A stretch of DNA of 64,000 nt from Scleromitrula shiraiana. Its lineage: Eukaryota; Ascomycota; Leotiomycetes; Helotiales; Sclerotiniaceae. The notes under the pieces were generated by a model, which had not been told where the DNA came from, ran no database searches, and saw only the letters and a program-made list of their open reading frames with translations. Both the position numbers and the translations under genes were made by a program. Every line of letters starts with the position of its first letter. Within the stretch, counting starts at the first letter, position 1. Location: the NCBI GenBank assembly GCA_028455995.1, contig JABELC010000001.1:558001-622000 (forward strand). Direction: 5' to 3'. Below, piece after piece: positions 1 through 11,054 of this stretch.

Positions 1-631
1 CCTGATCAAGCCTGCGAGAACATCGTCTACGCCCGCGCTCAAAATACAGAGGTATGGCTTGACATTTAACACGCAAGATCTTCAACTGACAATGATCAGA
101 TGCAACAGGAAATGCTCGAGGGCCTTGCCCAGAACTTCGCCACCAATGAGTATCGTCTACTTATCATCGACAGTATCATGTCTTTGTACCGTACTGATTA
201 CATTGGTCGCGGTGAACTATCCGAAAGACAAAGTGCACTTAATGCATTCCTTCGAAGAACTACACAAATGGCGGAAGAATTCAACTTGGTTGTTTTAATG
301 GTATGTATATCACCATCACAATCAGTATGCGTGGTTTAACACACTTTAGACAAACCAAGTTATGTCGGATCCAGGTGCCAGTGCTCTATTTGCAGGAGTT
401 GATGGACGTAAACCTGCTGGAGGACACATTCTTGCACATGCATCTACAACTAGAATCCTACTTCGAAAAGGCCGTGGAGAAGAACGGGTTGCAAAAGTTG
501 TTGATTCTCCTGGTAAGTCAATTGAGTTCAAATATCTCTCTCCTCGCTAACTCCGGTGACTAGATTGTCCAGAAGGCGAAGCAACATATATCATTACCAA
601 CGGCGGCATTAATGATCCCGAAAAAGCCTAA
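1..631 (+). CDS. DMC1: DMC1 meiotic recombinase, C-terminal part (5' end outside window)
   Basis: This is the C-terminal RecA-like ATPase core of the meiosis-specific strand-exchange protein DMC1, which pairs homologous chromosomes at programmed double-strand breaks. Exons are <1..51, 100..300, 350..512 and 564..631, with introns of 48, 49 and 51 nt, all GT-AG. Joining them gives an uninterrupted frame with the Walker B segment (LLIIDSIMSLYRTDY), the SERQ/LNAFLRR region, TNQV followed by SDPGASALFAG, the KPAGGHILAHASTTR loop and a GGINDPEKA C-terminus. The terminal wording and the presence of a meiosis-type tail favour DMC1 over RAD51. The start and the N-terminal HhH region lie upstream of the window. 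Nothing in the visible part is broken. Confidence 0.95.
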
Positions 632-1000
632 TATCCTCAATTCCTACTTACGACATCGAAGCTTACCATACATATTTTACGGCCCGAACTCTGTTACTTT
701 TGTTGCACCACATACTATATAACTGAAGGATGAAATGGATAGATACTGGCATATGTTGATGTGTTCATTATTGCATATATACATAGAAGGAAAGGAGGAG
801 TAGCTACTCGTGGAGTTTGCTGTTTGAAAGATACCCTATTTTAGCTTTATACCTATTTGAGCCTAGCGCTGTATACTGAAAATGGATAAATCCCTGTCAC
901 TATTATTTCTGCTGAGAAAAAAGTTCCCTAAATTCAAGCTCCATTGAAGTTCAAAATTATTTTCGAATACTCGATTCAAATTACAATAAAACATTTACGC
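632..1000. other. Spacer between DMC1 and RRP7
   Basis: This AT-rich spacer joins the DMC1 3' end to the RRP7 promoter. No reading frame or RNA gene was recognised. Confidence 0.6.
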
Positions 1001-1030
1001 ATGAGTACAATTAAAGCAAGTAACTACAAT

Positions 1031-1960
1031 ATGTCACCAACACCAATGACCATAGGTGACAACTACACCGTCCTCCCCATTGCCATTCCCTCCACATCCT
1101 CATATCCCATCACCACAACACACCATCTATACCTACGACCTCATGCGCCCAAAATACCCACCGAAGACGACTCCCGAAGTCTATTCGTAACAAACCTACC
1201 GATCGATTGCACAGATCTACATATGCGCAGTATATTCAGCTCGTTAATTGGCGCAGGAAGAGTAGAAGGGATTCGATTTGAAGGCTCGAAAGAAGATGTC
1301 CCCAGGGCCGAAATTATCGCTGCTTCGCATGGAAAGAAGAGGAAGAGAGGAAGTGATGATAAGGATATTGATACGAGTTTACCTACAACCTGGGATCGAC
1401 AATTACGTGTTCAAGGACGAACGGCGGTCGTTCTTCTGGTAGACGAAAAAAGTGTAGAGAATATGTTGAAAGCGACGCGGAAAGTTACGAAGTCGGGGAA
1501 GGAATCTAAATATCCGGCTTGGGGGAAGGATGTTGAGGGGAAGGTGGAAAGTTTGGGAAGTGCTCGTTATTCTACGAGACAGGAATTACGATTCCCCGAA
1601 AAACTAGCCGTGCAAAGAAGTGTAGAGGCATTTATGGAAGTGTTTAATAGTAAAGAAGCGGAGAGAGAAAGAGAAAGAAAGAGATTGAGAAATGTTCCTG
1701 ATGAGGATGGATTTGTGACGGTGGTTAGAGGGGGGAGGACGGGACCGGCGAGGAATGCGGAGGCCGAGGAGAAGAGGAGGGAATTGGAGGAGAAGGAGGA
1801 GAGGAAGAGGAAGGAGTTGGAGGATGCGGGATTCTATAGGTGGCAGGGAAGAGAGAAGAGGAAGAGGGAGGTGGGCGATTTGGTTAAGAGGTTTGAGGAG
1901 GATAAGAAGAGGGTGGAAGGGATGAGAGAGAAGAGGGGAAGGTTTAGACCGGAGAGGTGA
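1031..1960 (+). CDS. RRP7: Ribosomal RNA-processing protein 7 homolog
   Basis: RRP7 is a nucleolar small-subunit processome factor needed for 18S rRNA maturation; in yeast it works with UTP22/CKII in the UTP-C module. The frame is intronless. An N-terminal RRM-like part (YTVLPIAIP, then SRSLFVTNLPIDCT and the RVEGIRFEG strand) is followed by a highly charged helical linker. The C-terminal Rrp7 segment has FYRWQGREKRKREV, LVKRFEEDKKRV and a basic RGRFRPER tail. Three in-frame starts exist, at 944, 1001 and 1031. I prefer 1031 (309 aa) because family members begin shortly before the TVLPIAIP motif; 944 would give 338 aa. It is transcribed in the same direction as DMC1. Confidence 0.88.
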   Translation: MSPTPMTIGDNYTVLPIAIPSTSSYPITTTHHLYLRPHAPKIPTEDDSRSLFVTNLPIDCTDLHMRSIFSSLIGAGRVEGIRFEGSKEDVPRAEIIAASHGKKRKRGSDDKDIDTSLPTTWDRQLRVQGRTAVVLLVDEKSVENMLKATRKVTKSGKESKYPAWGKDVEGKVESLGSARYSTRQELRFPEKLAVQRSVEAFMEVFNSKEAERERERKRLRNVPDEDGFVTVVRGGRTGPARNAEAEEKRRELEEKEERKRKELEDAGFYRWQGREKRKREVGDLVKRFEEDKKRVEGMREKRGRFRPER

Positions 1961-2791
1961 GAGGGGTGTGGATGGTTCTTCTTCATTTGACTTGGGGCTG
2001 GAAATGGAAAGGTCTGATAAAAGGTATGCATTCGAAACATTTCATTCCTAATTCTCAACCCCATATTTCCTTCCCATTACTTTATCTTCCCTGATGACAC
2101 CGCGGGGCCATAAAAGCATATTTGATCATGTAGGCCAATTCCTACTGGTTTAACTATGCAATGACTACAAAAACCGCATTAAAAAATCTTCTCAACATTG
2201 TCTGAATCTTCCACCTTACACTTTTTTCATCAAGATAATCCAGTCCTAGCGATATAGTGCTAACCAATAAAATACGTTTGTAGATACGTTTAAACCCCAT
2301 TCTTGTATGTTGGGTAAAGAGAAGCTATGACGAGATAGATCATGTCATATACACGGTACCTATGCATCTTTGGGCCATCTGCATGATAATCGCAGCGAAG
2401 GAGGTGAATCCAAAGGATATACAAATAGCTTGATCATGTATGTGACTTAGTGCAGTGGATTGAGTCCAGCCTCTTATATTTATTTGATAATGTGATAAGA
2501 TACTATATAATAAATACTATCTATCTATCTATCAATGCACTTGAAGATATGGTACCGAACTGGTTCTTTTTTCTCGTTCTTTCTTTTCCATGCATCCCAT
2601 CCATTCATGTCATCTTAACCTTTCAACTCAATTGTTGATACATACATTATAAGTATAGTGTGATATATCGATATGTTTCTGCATCTATATATATCAGCAG
2701 TGTGATTAGATATTTTATTTCCCTCTTTCCCCTTCCTCCCTATTCGATGACATCATTCCAACTAGTAATTTAAAGTCCATTAAATACCATC

Positions 2792-2817
2792 CATACATAC
2801 ATACATACATACATACA
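2792..2817. repeat. (ATAC)n microsatellite
   Basis: About six copies of a four-base ATAC unit in tandem. Confidence 0.9.
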
Positions 2818-2928
2818 ATAAATAACAAGACTACTTGTAAATTTACCTGAATAATACAGAACGAAGAATATTAGGATAGAATCAAAATGATTTTTGATTT
2901 TCACTCACCTGTCGATATGCTGTACAGG

Positions 2929-2965
2929 CATACATACATACATACATACATACATACATACATAC
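2929..2965. repeat. (CATA)n microsatellite
   Basis: About nine tandem copies of the same tetranucleotide family seen 130 bp upstream. Confidence 0.9.
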
Positions 2966-3269
2966 TTATAAACTCATACTAGTCTACTCCATCTAGCAAA
3001 GGTAATAATTTGATTGATTCCCTATCTCCGCAGTGTTGAATAAAGACAATGGGGGAACAAAGGGGGTAAGTCTAATAATAGAACAATCAATCAAGCAAGC
3101 AAGCAAGCTAGATGGAAAAGAACAAAAGCGTGTTTATGCTTAGCTGGTCTATTGTTCAAGCGAGGTAGAAGGTCCCAGATAAAAGGATATTTGCGAACTT
3201 AACATTAACTTTGAAACTCGCTAGTGGAGGGTAGTAGGGTAGAGGTAAGATGGTGGAAAAAGTGATGAT

Positions 3270-3302
3270 TATATAATTATATATATATATGTATATATAT
3301 AT
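3270..3302. repeat. (TA)n-rich tract
   Basis: An alternating TA run with one GTA interruption, giving a perfectly AT-rich, potentially cruciform stretch. Confidence 0.8.
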
Positions 3303-3790
3303 GGAACTCAAAAGGTAAAAGGTTAGCTAGAGGGGTGAATGTGGGTGTTGTTATTTATTATATGAATATGGCTATGGCTACAGTATGAGTATGAAATGAA
3401 ATGATAAATTTAGTATGTATGTATGACATGAAGTCGATCTGAATATTTCAAGATTTGAAATCAAAGTTGTGAGATATGAAAATCGGAGATTGGGATACGA
3501 ATAGATAATATGAACGGGAATGTTGATTCTGAAAAATAGTAAATTGATTTTATATCTTTTGATGTCGATGTTGAATCTGGACATGGTGGACCACAAAGTG
3601 ATGAACGAGTTATTAGTATCAAGAGATGAAGTAGAGATGAAGTAGAACTAACTCCAAAAAGTAAGAAATATCAGCAGGACCAGCCAGCCAGCAGGACAGA
3701 TAGATAACCCAGGAAAGTAAAACCACAGCAGAAAAATAGCAGAAAATAAAGAAAGAAAAAAAGAAAATCAAATCAAATCAAAGAAAAAAC

Positions 3791-4041
3791 TCAACTCAAG
3801 TCTACCCCCTCTCTCCCTCCCTCACTCAAAAACCTACCCATCTCACCCGCCCACTCCTCGCACGCAAACCTCTCGCCCAACACCAACACCAACACCATGC
3901 TCCCAGCCATCTCCGGCCGGACACGCACCCTCGCAAACTCCAGCATCTCGCGCGCCTGCACATGGACGGTCCCTAGCGCGAGGCCGCTGAATACATGGTT
4001 GGGCGTTTGGCGGCGCCGGTAGTCGGTAGTCGTGTGCGCAG
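3791..4041 (-). CDS. Doubtful GC-rich open segment, possible terminal exon
   Basis: On the minus strand about 83 codons stay open from a plausible acceptor (ACACAG just above 4041) to a stop at 3791-3793. The segment is strikingly GC-rich, while the DNA around it is AT-rich repeat. The predicted product contains GLALGTVHVQAREMLEFAR, EMAGSMVLVLVLGERFA and CEEWAGEMGRFL, which reads like an amphipathic protein end, not random sequence. I do not recognise a family. No upstream exon was found, because the next kilobase is microsatellite. It could be the last exon of an undetected gene, a remnant, or chance. The LEFAR codons are repeated at 44.77 kb. Confidence 0.3.
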
Positions 4042-4121
4042 CTGTGTCGGGTTTTGATCACTGGACAACTGCAGCTGCAGCTGGATGATGAGGCTATAGT
4101 TGGTTATTTGGATGGATGAGA

Positions 4122-4200
4122 ATGGAATAGGAATATGAATAGGAATAGGAATAGGAATAGGAATAGGAATAGGAATAGGAATAGGAATAGGAATATGAAT
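4122..4200. repeat. (GGAATA)n hexanucleotide array
   Basis: About twelve copies of GGAATA in tandem, with two GGAATATGAAT variants at the edges. Confidence 0.95.
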
Positions 4201-4310
4201 GAGAATGATACAGATCAGGTAAAAAAGCTACTAGTAATAAAAATCTTAGTAGGAAGTTAGAAAGATTTGTGTTATATATATATGTATATATAGGAGCTGT
4301 TATACTCGAT

Positions 4311-4331
4311 GATAATAATAATAATAATAAT
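4311..4331. repeat. (AAT)n microsatellite
   Basis: A short trinucleotide run of about seven units. Confidence 0.9.
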
Positions 4332-4564
4332 GAGGAAAATCGAATTACAATTCTAAATCTATAGAAAAATCTAGAAAGACGACTAATAAATACTATTCCA
4401 ATATGATTCTGATTCTGTATCTATATCTGTATCTATATCTATTTGTAGACTCATCATTATATTCGCGTAACTATCTCCTTGCATTTTGAAAGTAAGCAAG
4501 AAAGCAAGCAAGTAAGCAAGAAGGCTAGAAAGACGACTAATACTATTCCAACATGATTCTGTTT

Positions 4565-4612
4565 CTATATCTATATCTATATCTATATCTATATCTATAT
4601 CTATATCTATAT
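4565..4612. repeat. (ATCTAT)n array
   Basis: Eight near-perfect copies of a six-base unit; a shorter array of the same unit lies near 4415-4442. Confidence 0.9.
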
Positions 4613-4649
4613 CCAGACTAAATCATCAATAATGCTACCATATAGGAAA

Positions 4650-4707
4650 CCACATAACCACATAACCATAACCACATAACCACATAACCACATAACCACA
4701 TAACCAT
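4650..4707. repeat. (CATAACCA)n array
   Basis: About seven copies of an eight-base CATAACCA-type unit, with one shortened copy. Confidence 0.9.
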
Positions 4708-4936
4708 TTCCCTGCATATCCATACATATGCGAAAAGATACCAACGAGCATTGAATTTTGAACGACTCTGGTTGCTGCTCGTTCTATTGCATATACACTC
4801 GCCCACAACACTCGCACACAACACTCGTACCCAACGCATATTAAGATTCGCACTTTTTACTATCTGTATACATCCAAACATACTGCATCTACTTGAGTAG
4901 GCAGGAATACATGGAGTAGTATCGCATCTATCTATC

Positions 4937-4937
4937 C

Positions 4938-4971
<34 letters not shown>
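4937..4971. repeat. (CAG)n trinucleotide array
   Basis: About eleven CAG units with one GTA interruption. No coding frame spans it. Confidence 0.9.
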
Positions 4972-5604
4972 AAAGAAGAGATGGTGGATATTTTGATAAT
5001 TGTTTATTTAAGTATACTGTTTTGTATCGCTATTTTGTATCGCTGTTCTGTATTACCTATACATAGAAATCGCTTTTGTCTTTGCTTTTATCTTTATCTT
5101 TATCTTTGTCTTTGACCTGACCTGACCTGACCTGATCTTCTCCGTTTTTTTTATCTATCTATTCGTCTATCCCTCTCCACATCACATCTATTCTCTTTTT
5201 ATCCAAGAACTTGATGGGGGGAAGAAAATCGTATCTGCTGAAAAAAAGAAAAAAAAAAAAGAATATAACACCAAGTCCAACCGTAATCTAATCCAATCCA
5301 ATCCCATCCTATCCAATCCTAGCCCATCCTATCTTTAAGAAAATAAAACGCCCAATGACCAAGCCAAGCCAAGCCAAACTAAGCCAAGCCAAGCCGATGC
5401 ATGGTGGTGAACGAACAATCTGATATACCCATATATATGTGTGTGTGTGATTTCCGCATGGTATCCAACGATAAATCAACATTTGCAAAACTTCTTCGTC
5501 GAACCAATGACGAGAAGTGCCGGGCAGGCAATGATAAATATTATCATTATCGTTCTAGTGGTGCAGGTAATCCGCAGTAGATGATATGAATGATCTCCAA
5601 ACGA

Positions 5605-5630
5605 TGCAAGCAAGCAAGCAAGCAAGCAAA
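5605..5630. repeat. (CAAG)n microsatellite
   Basis: About six copies of CAAG just beyond the stop codon of the HAD hydrolase, probably in its 3' UTR. Confidence 0.85.
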
Positions 5631-5661
5631 CATCGAATAAAGACCATCATCCATCACCCAC

Positions 5662-7244
5662 TTAATCCAGATTCTCCGGCGAAGTAGTTTCACTAACAAC
5701 CTGGCTAGGAACTTCCAACATCTTGGGCAGTGTCCTTTTTTCCGAATCCAACGACAAATTCTTAAATGCAGACAGAGTTGGTAATGGCAACGTGCCCGAG
5801 GATTTCTTGGCAAATTCTCTCTTCATGCCATGTTTAACTGCATCAAGTACTGTTTTGACCGTTGCTTTAGGTACATATGCTGGTTCGGTACCGGGTTGAT
5901 AAACGCCTGTTTCTACCAAAATGGAATACCATTCATTCTTGGCCTTCTCGTTAAATTGATTGGTACCACGGATATCAGATTCCGGAGTATCGCCGACGAA
6001 ATAAACGGTCTCGGGGGGTCGATTGATGCGATGTTCATCTTTGCGCCATTGTTGCAGGAGACGAGTAGCGAATTCAAAAGTACCAATTTGAGGTTTTCCA
6101 AATGCGATGGTCTCGAGTTCTTTGCCTTTGGTAATGTCTTTGAAGAGCATTTCGGTCATTTTTCGCAGGGCTCCCATTCCGAGACGTACGTTATCGTGGG
6201 CAGCGGACCAAACGATGTCGTTGTGGGAGAAGTAGATTGGTGGTCCTTCGTCGAAAGTTTCGGACAGAGTGCCGATGTAACCACCCTTTGACATGGCAAG
6301 GTCGAGCATGATTTGTACATCACAGGCCCAGTCTCTACTGTCGGCGAAAACAAAAATGGCTTCAATTTTGATTTCGCTGTATTTACGTCCGCCGCGGGAA
6401 TTGGCGTGTTCTTCGGCTGTGAGCTTACGGAATGGGGTGGTCGCTTCGTTGTCTTTGATGATGTCGCCCGGTGTGATGACATCGCGGAATCCATACCCTT
6501 CGGCAACGTGTCTACATTTTTCGCCTTCTCCGCCGATAACAAGAACAGTGTTGTATTTCTCAACCATTTCTTTCATGGGCGTGTGGCCTATAAAGATCAG
6601 TTTTTTAAACTCGGATAGCAAAAAGTAAATTCTCAATCGAAGAGCATTTCACATAAAAAACATACCACAGATAAATTGTGACGGTGAAACCTCAATGTCA
6701 AGTTGTCTTGAGAGGTCGATGCAACGTTCTGCTTCTGTTTTTCCGCCACCATTGGTGAGGAAGATATATGGTCTGAATGAAAGTCAGTTTTCATCTCTTT
6801 TCATTTATAGAATAAATGGGCTACATACACTTTCATGCCATACTCATTCTCTCCATTCAGCACTTTCATGGCCTCGATAGCTTCCGGAATAGGTCGACCA
6901 CCACGGATAAGCACGCCATCGATATCGAAAGCAAAAGCAAAAGAATCGGCAGTTGTAACATCGGCTGGAGTGATTGGAGAACTTGGAGTTTCTGGGGAGC
7001 TCGTTGAGGCTGAAGAGGTTTCATCTTCGAGATTCATTTCATCAAGTTCTTTTCTTGCATTTTCTATGGAAGCTGCAAACCCTCCAGTGTAAGAATGCGA
7101 TCGAGAACCCATCATCAATCTTTCAGGAACAACAACCACTGGTCCTCCAGAGGTTACTTCTCTTTCGTTGGTAGTCATTGAGGAGAGTCTTCGAATTCCA
7201 GGTCTTGAGGCCTTTGGGGGTTTGAGATGGGAGATAGGCGCCAT
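5662..7244 (-). CDS. HAD-superfamily class IIA hydrolase, CECR5/YKR070W type
   Basis: The product is a putative phosphohydrolase of the HAD fold, capping class IIA, in the group of human CECR5/HDHD5 and yeast YKR070W, whose substrate is unknown. Coding exons are 6829..7244, 6666..6772 and 5662..6587 on the minus strand, giving 482 aa. Visible motifs are motif I FAFDIDGVLIRGG with the nucleophilic and acid Asp, the class IIA strand FLTNGGG with GKTEAERC, the SQFICGHTP helix cap, and motif III/IV FVGDTPESDIRG. The first ~100 residues are Ser/Thr-rich and poorly structured and may act in targeting; yeast and human relatives are mitochondrial. The gene converges on RRP7 across the repeat field. 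The frame is intact. The exact start (7244 or the internal Met at 7178) is uncertain. Confidence 0.9.
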
Positions 7245-7402
7245 ATTTATGGTATTGGAAAAGTTGGGTGCTTATGTAGGCAGTTTACTATATCTTCTTA
7301 TTTAGCTATGATTGCGCGTGTTTGTTCGAACCTAGAGAGGTTTGGGGAATTTGTGGGTCTAGTAATGAGTTGGTCTGAGACGTTGGGACCCGAAAGAGGA
7401 AA

Positions 7403-7437
7403 GTAAGGTAAGGTAAGGTAAGGTAAGGTAAGGTAAG
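7403..7437. repeat. (GGTAA)n pentanucleotide array
   Basis: Seven tandem GGTAA units lie about 160 bp upstream of the HAD hydrolase start, in its promoter or leader. Confidence 0.9.
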
Positions 7438-9080
7438 ATGAATAGTATGACCTTAGAGTATGAATCAATGATATAAAGTAAAGTGAATTCTTTAAGTTAA
7501 GTTACAAAAGTAGGAAGATGGTCAAATTTAAAGTAAAGGAAAAAAGGTCGAGTCATATAAGAATCTGGAGCCTCATGAGATAGTCAATAGCTCGACAAGT
7601 TTTAAAATTCTAGCTTGCTTTACCTTTTCTGTCTAAGGGGGGCAAAAACTTGGAGAGAATACTCGAGTAAAACCTGCCCTAAGATTCCCTAACATTACCT
7701 AGGTAGTTATTCTAGCTACAAATAGTAAATGAATGGAGAAACTAATCTCTAGAAAATATTAATCTAGTAATAAGTTCTATCTATGTCTGAACAGCGTATA
7801 GCAGCACAATCTGCATAATGTGAAAAGATACAGTAGTAATAATAAGTGGATTCAATTGTTAGTCTGTGGGTGTTTGTCTTTGGGCGTTAAGTCTCTGGAT
7901 GTTTACCTGGGTGTTTACCTGTGTGTTTATCCAGGTACACCATTTTCGATGATGAACTGTTACTAAAAACTTGAAAAGTACCTAGCACTTTTATTATTAT
8001 TATTATTATTATAAGTTATTATTATTATCTAGATGTAAATTCAATGCTCAGTGACGATTGTTTCTATTTTTTGCATGATATCCATAACTACTACCTAAGT
8101 ACTGATAAGAAAAAATTGAAACCTTTTCACATCAATGACGCAGTTATGCATATGGGGTTCCGCTTCTAACTTATTAGATCTTGGGGTTTTGGTGGAAAAT
8201 TGTAAAATGGTGGGATGCTTGGTGGGATGCTTGGTGGGGCTAGAAAGAATCCTAGAAAGAATCCACACACATAGGGAGGAAAAACTTGGTGGGGTGAGGA
8301 AATGGGCGGATTCTTTCTTCATAATATGGAGGACTCGTTTGTTTTGTGAGTGTAGTACTGGAATCGGTTCCATGAATAGCATCTGGGATAGAGTTAGTAA
8401 AGCATTCTTTACACACTAATAACTCTATACCGTAGACTGTAAAAGATGATTCTAGACCAAATGGATGATAATACTTTCCACCGGACAACATAATAAAACC
8501 TCAGACACACATACGGAAATAGTATCACGAGTATCAAGGCGGAAGCGCGCGTAGAAGTGGATCGACCCAAAACTCTGAGTCTACGACTCAAGATATTACC
8601 TAGAACTAGGTATATTGGCTCGAGATTGGCCATCTTCTTGACCATGAATCGTAAGCATTAGGTAAGAAATTGTTTATCAAGGTTACATTTTTGACATAAA
8701 GAACAATATAAACAAAACAAATGTTGAAATATCTGCATGGCTAATGGAATTACCGCCATAGGATTCAGAGATGATACAGTAGAGGAAGAGGAGGCCCATT
8801 CATTGTTGGTGAGTGATTATTCTCAAAATGCTCAACCTGAAATTGTTCCGCATGGTATGTTGCACCTAATGATAATCTTGTAACATGCCCAGGTGGTTGG
8901 TTGATGGGGCTCCCGTACTGTTAGAGGCCATAAAAGGATAATCAAGTCTCGTCGGTCAAAGTTTAATCCTTGCTGCTTATATAAGATTTCATGCAGTGCA
9001 TCAACCAATTATCGTTTAAAAATGAAACCAAGCCTCAACTGCCATTATTATTGACCGAGTCAGGCCCGGTGGTCATCGTC

Positions 9081-9117
9081 ACACCAGTTGACACCAGTTG
9101 ACACCAATTGACACCAT
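9081..9117. repeat. 10-bp tandem repeat
   Basis: Three full copies and one partial copy of ACACCAGTTG, the third with one substitution. No gene is near. Confidence 0.9.
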
Positions 9118-11054
9118 CAAAATCGAAAATATCAATGATTAATCATCTAGTATGGATTATTATAACCTAAGTCACTGAAGCTACCAGTTGACTTTGAGGC
9201 TACTCATAAAATTCAATCTTCTTAATTTATATTTGATCGGGCCGGGCTAGAATACCGGTAATTGTAGAACCACTGGAATTACTTACTTGACCGAACGTTA
9301 CATTTCCAAATCCGTTGCACTCGTTAGTATTCAAAAGTTGGTTACGGATTACCTACCTACTTACTTACCTACCTTCTAAGTTGAGGTTTTGCTATTGAAT
9401 CTATTCATGCGAGATACTAGGGTGTCAACATGAAGGGTCCATTCAAAAAAAAGTCGTATATTCTCATACGTAACTTTGTCTTTTGCTTGTGTGTCCGTCC
9501 ATACTTAACATGTTTCAATCGGGGTATTTCCACATTGATACATTGAGTCGTATTCCCCCGTTATTCTCCTACCCCATTATTTCACCTCGACATGTGAAAG
9601 CCCTGATCTCTCGGACTTTTTCTTCATTGAGCATTGAACACATGGAGAAGCGGGTCTAAAAAATCTACTAGTGTAGTCAATTGTACCTTGCATTGCATTG
9701 CGTCAAAACCCTCAAATCTGCAATAATCATCATCACCAGACATGAGTTGTGTTTAGATTAATCGCTCAAAGATAAAGATAAACATAAACAGGTACTCTCA
9801 CCCAAGTATTTACGTACCCATGTCAAGAAAAATCAATTTTTCGTATTGCGTGCGATTCATTTCAATTGATGTTATTGCAGTAAAGTATCATGCAACAGTT
9901 TTCTAAATGATATCGAAGATGATAAGGAAAAGCATAGTATTTACGTCATTACCTATCTTGTAAGACCCGAATAACTTAGAATATCTAAAGTGCCGTTCTT
10001 TTCACATAGTGAGTTATCAAAGTACCGGGCTCTTTTCACTAGAGAGGAGCTATTTGTCTGGTCTCGGATTTCTTGAAGAGTACTCCCCAGACACATGGTG
10101 CTTCTCCCCCAAGAGCTTGGATTCGAGTTTGATATTGATCGACTCCAGTTTTACCCCGAATTTTCCCGCTTCTCCATACTTCATATGTTTTCAGAAAGAT
10201 CTGGGGAAGTCCCCTACTTAGGTGAATTGAGGCAATTCTCATGACACAAAAAGGTGCAGCAGAATCTTTGGATCAGCAATCTTTGCGATTCAGTATGGGT
10301 TCCATAGACTCAACATCTGCAAACACTTGTTCGACATATTCTGATTATGGTCCCTGAAGCTTCAGCATTGATAGTTATTGGGTATAGCAATTACTGCAAA
10401 TGGATGAGCGTCGATTTAGTATTCGGCAGTAATCGCAGTTATTATACCTATTCTTAGTGACGCTTTGCGACCCAAGGTCTATGCTTTTTACTTCAATAAA
10501 AAGGTTAAACTGGCTCACCGTTTTGCTTTAATGATTTACACTTTGCGCTTAAGGCTGTTAGTTTTGGTATTGAAGTGGCTTGGGAATAACTTTAAATGAT
10601 AAATTTTATATCCACGAGTACAACGTAAACCAAGACTTATTCCTGCTTAGCTAGCTATGTTAATTTGCGGTATGGTACCGTATAAATTCATCAAACTCAG
10701 TATTGCCGAAATAGAACGGGACATAGGATATCTAGCTTCTCGCTGTTAATTATACTCAAAGTAGTAGTAGATCTACAAAATCAAAATAAAAACCGACCAT
10801 TTCACTAATTTATTGAATAAACTCTTGTATTTTAGTCCCGAGAAAGCGGTCGCTCTACTTCTTATTGAGCTTAGCCAATACCGAGTTTTTTATTTGAGTT
10901 TGTTCAGAATTTTCAGATTGAATCATCAGTCACAAGTCGTGACGAATTGAATGTTGATCTTCAAGAAGAACATAGAAAGTTCCTATTCTATCTGTAGCGG
11001 CGGGCCGATTTGTATCGCCAAAAATTCGGGACTTTAATTACTATCTAGTTGTTC

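Larger units (their letters stand above)
1961..5661. other. Microsatellite-rich 3.7-kb spacer
   Basis: This is mostly AT-rich DNA with at least ten separate simple-sequence arrays of unit size 2 to 8. They are listed individually where clear. Apart from a GC-rich open segment at 3791-4041, no convincing gene was seen. It may hold the 3' UTRs of the convergent RRP7 and HAD-hydrolase genes, or an untranslated transcript. Confidence 0.6.
7245..11054. other. Gene-empty 3.8-kb spacer
   Basis: The stretch is AT-rich with several small simple repeats, including ATT runs near 7990-8030 and CCTA/CTTA runs near 9350. All open frames are short, lack codon structure and resemble no family. I see no gene. 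Confidence 0.6.

Noticed and set aside
8135..8419. 94-codon frame with a MVGCLVGCLVG repeat
   Set aside because: The repeat comes from a short DNA duplication; overlapping frames of similar length exist on the other strand, so coding is unlikely.
10009..10221. 70-codon open frame
   Set aside because: No family-like features, no splice context, AT-rich spacer surroundings; likely chance.
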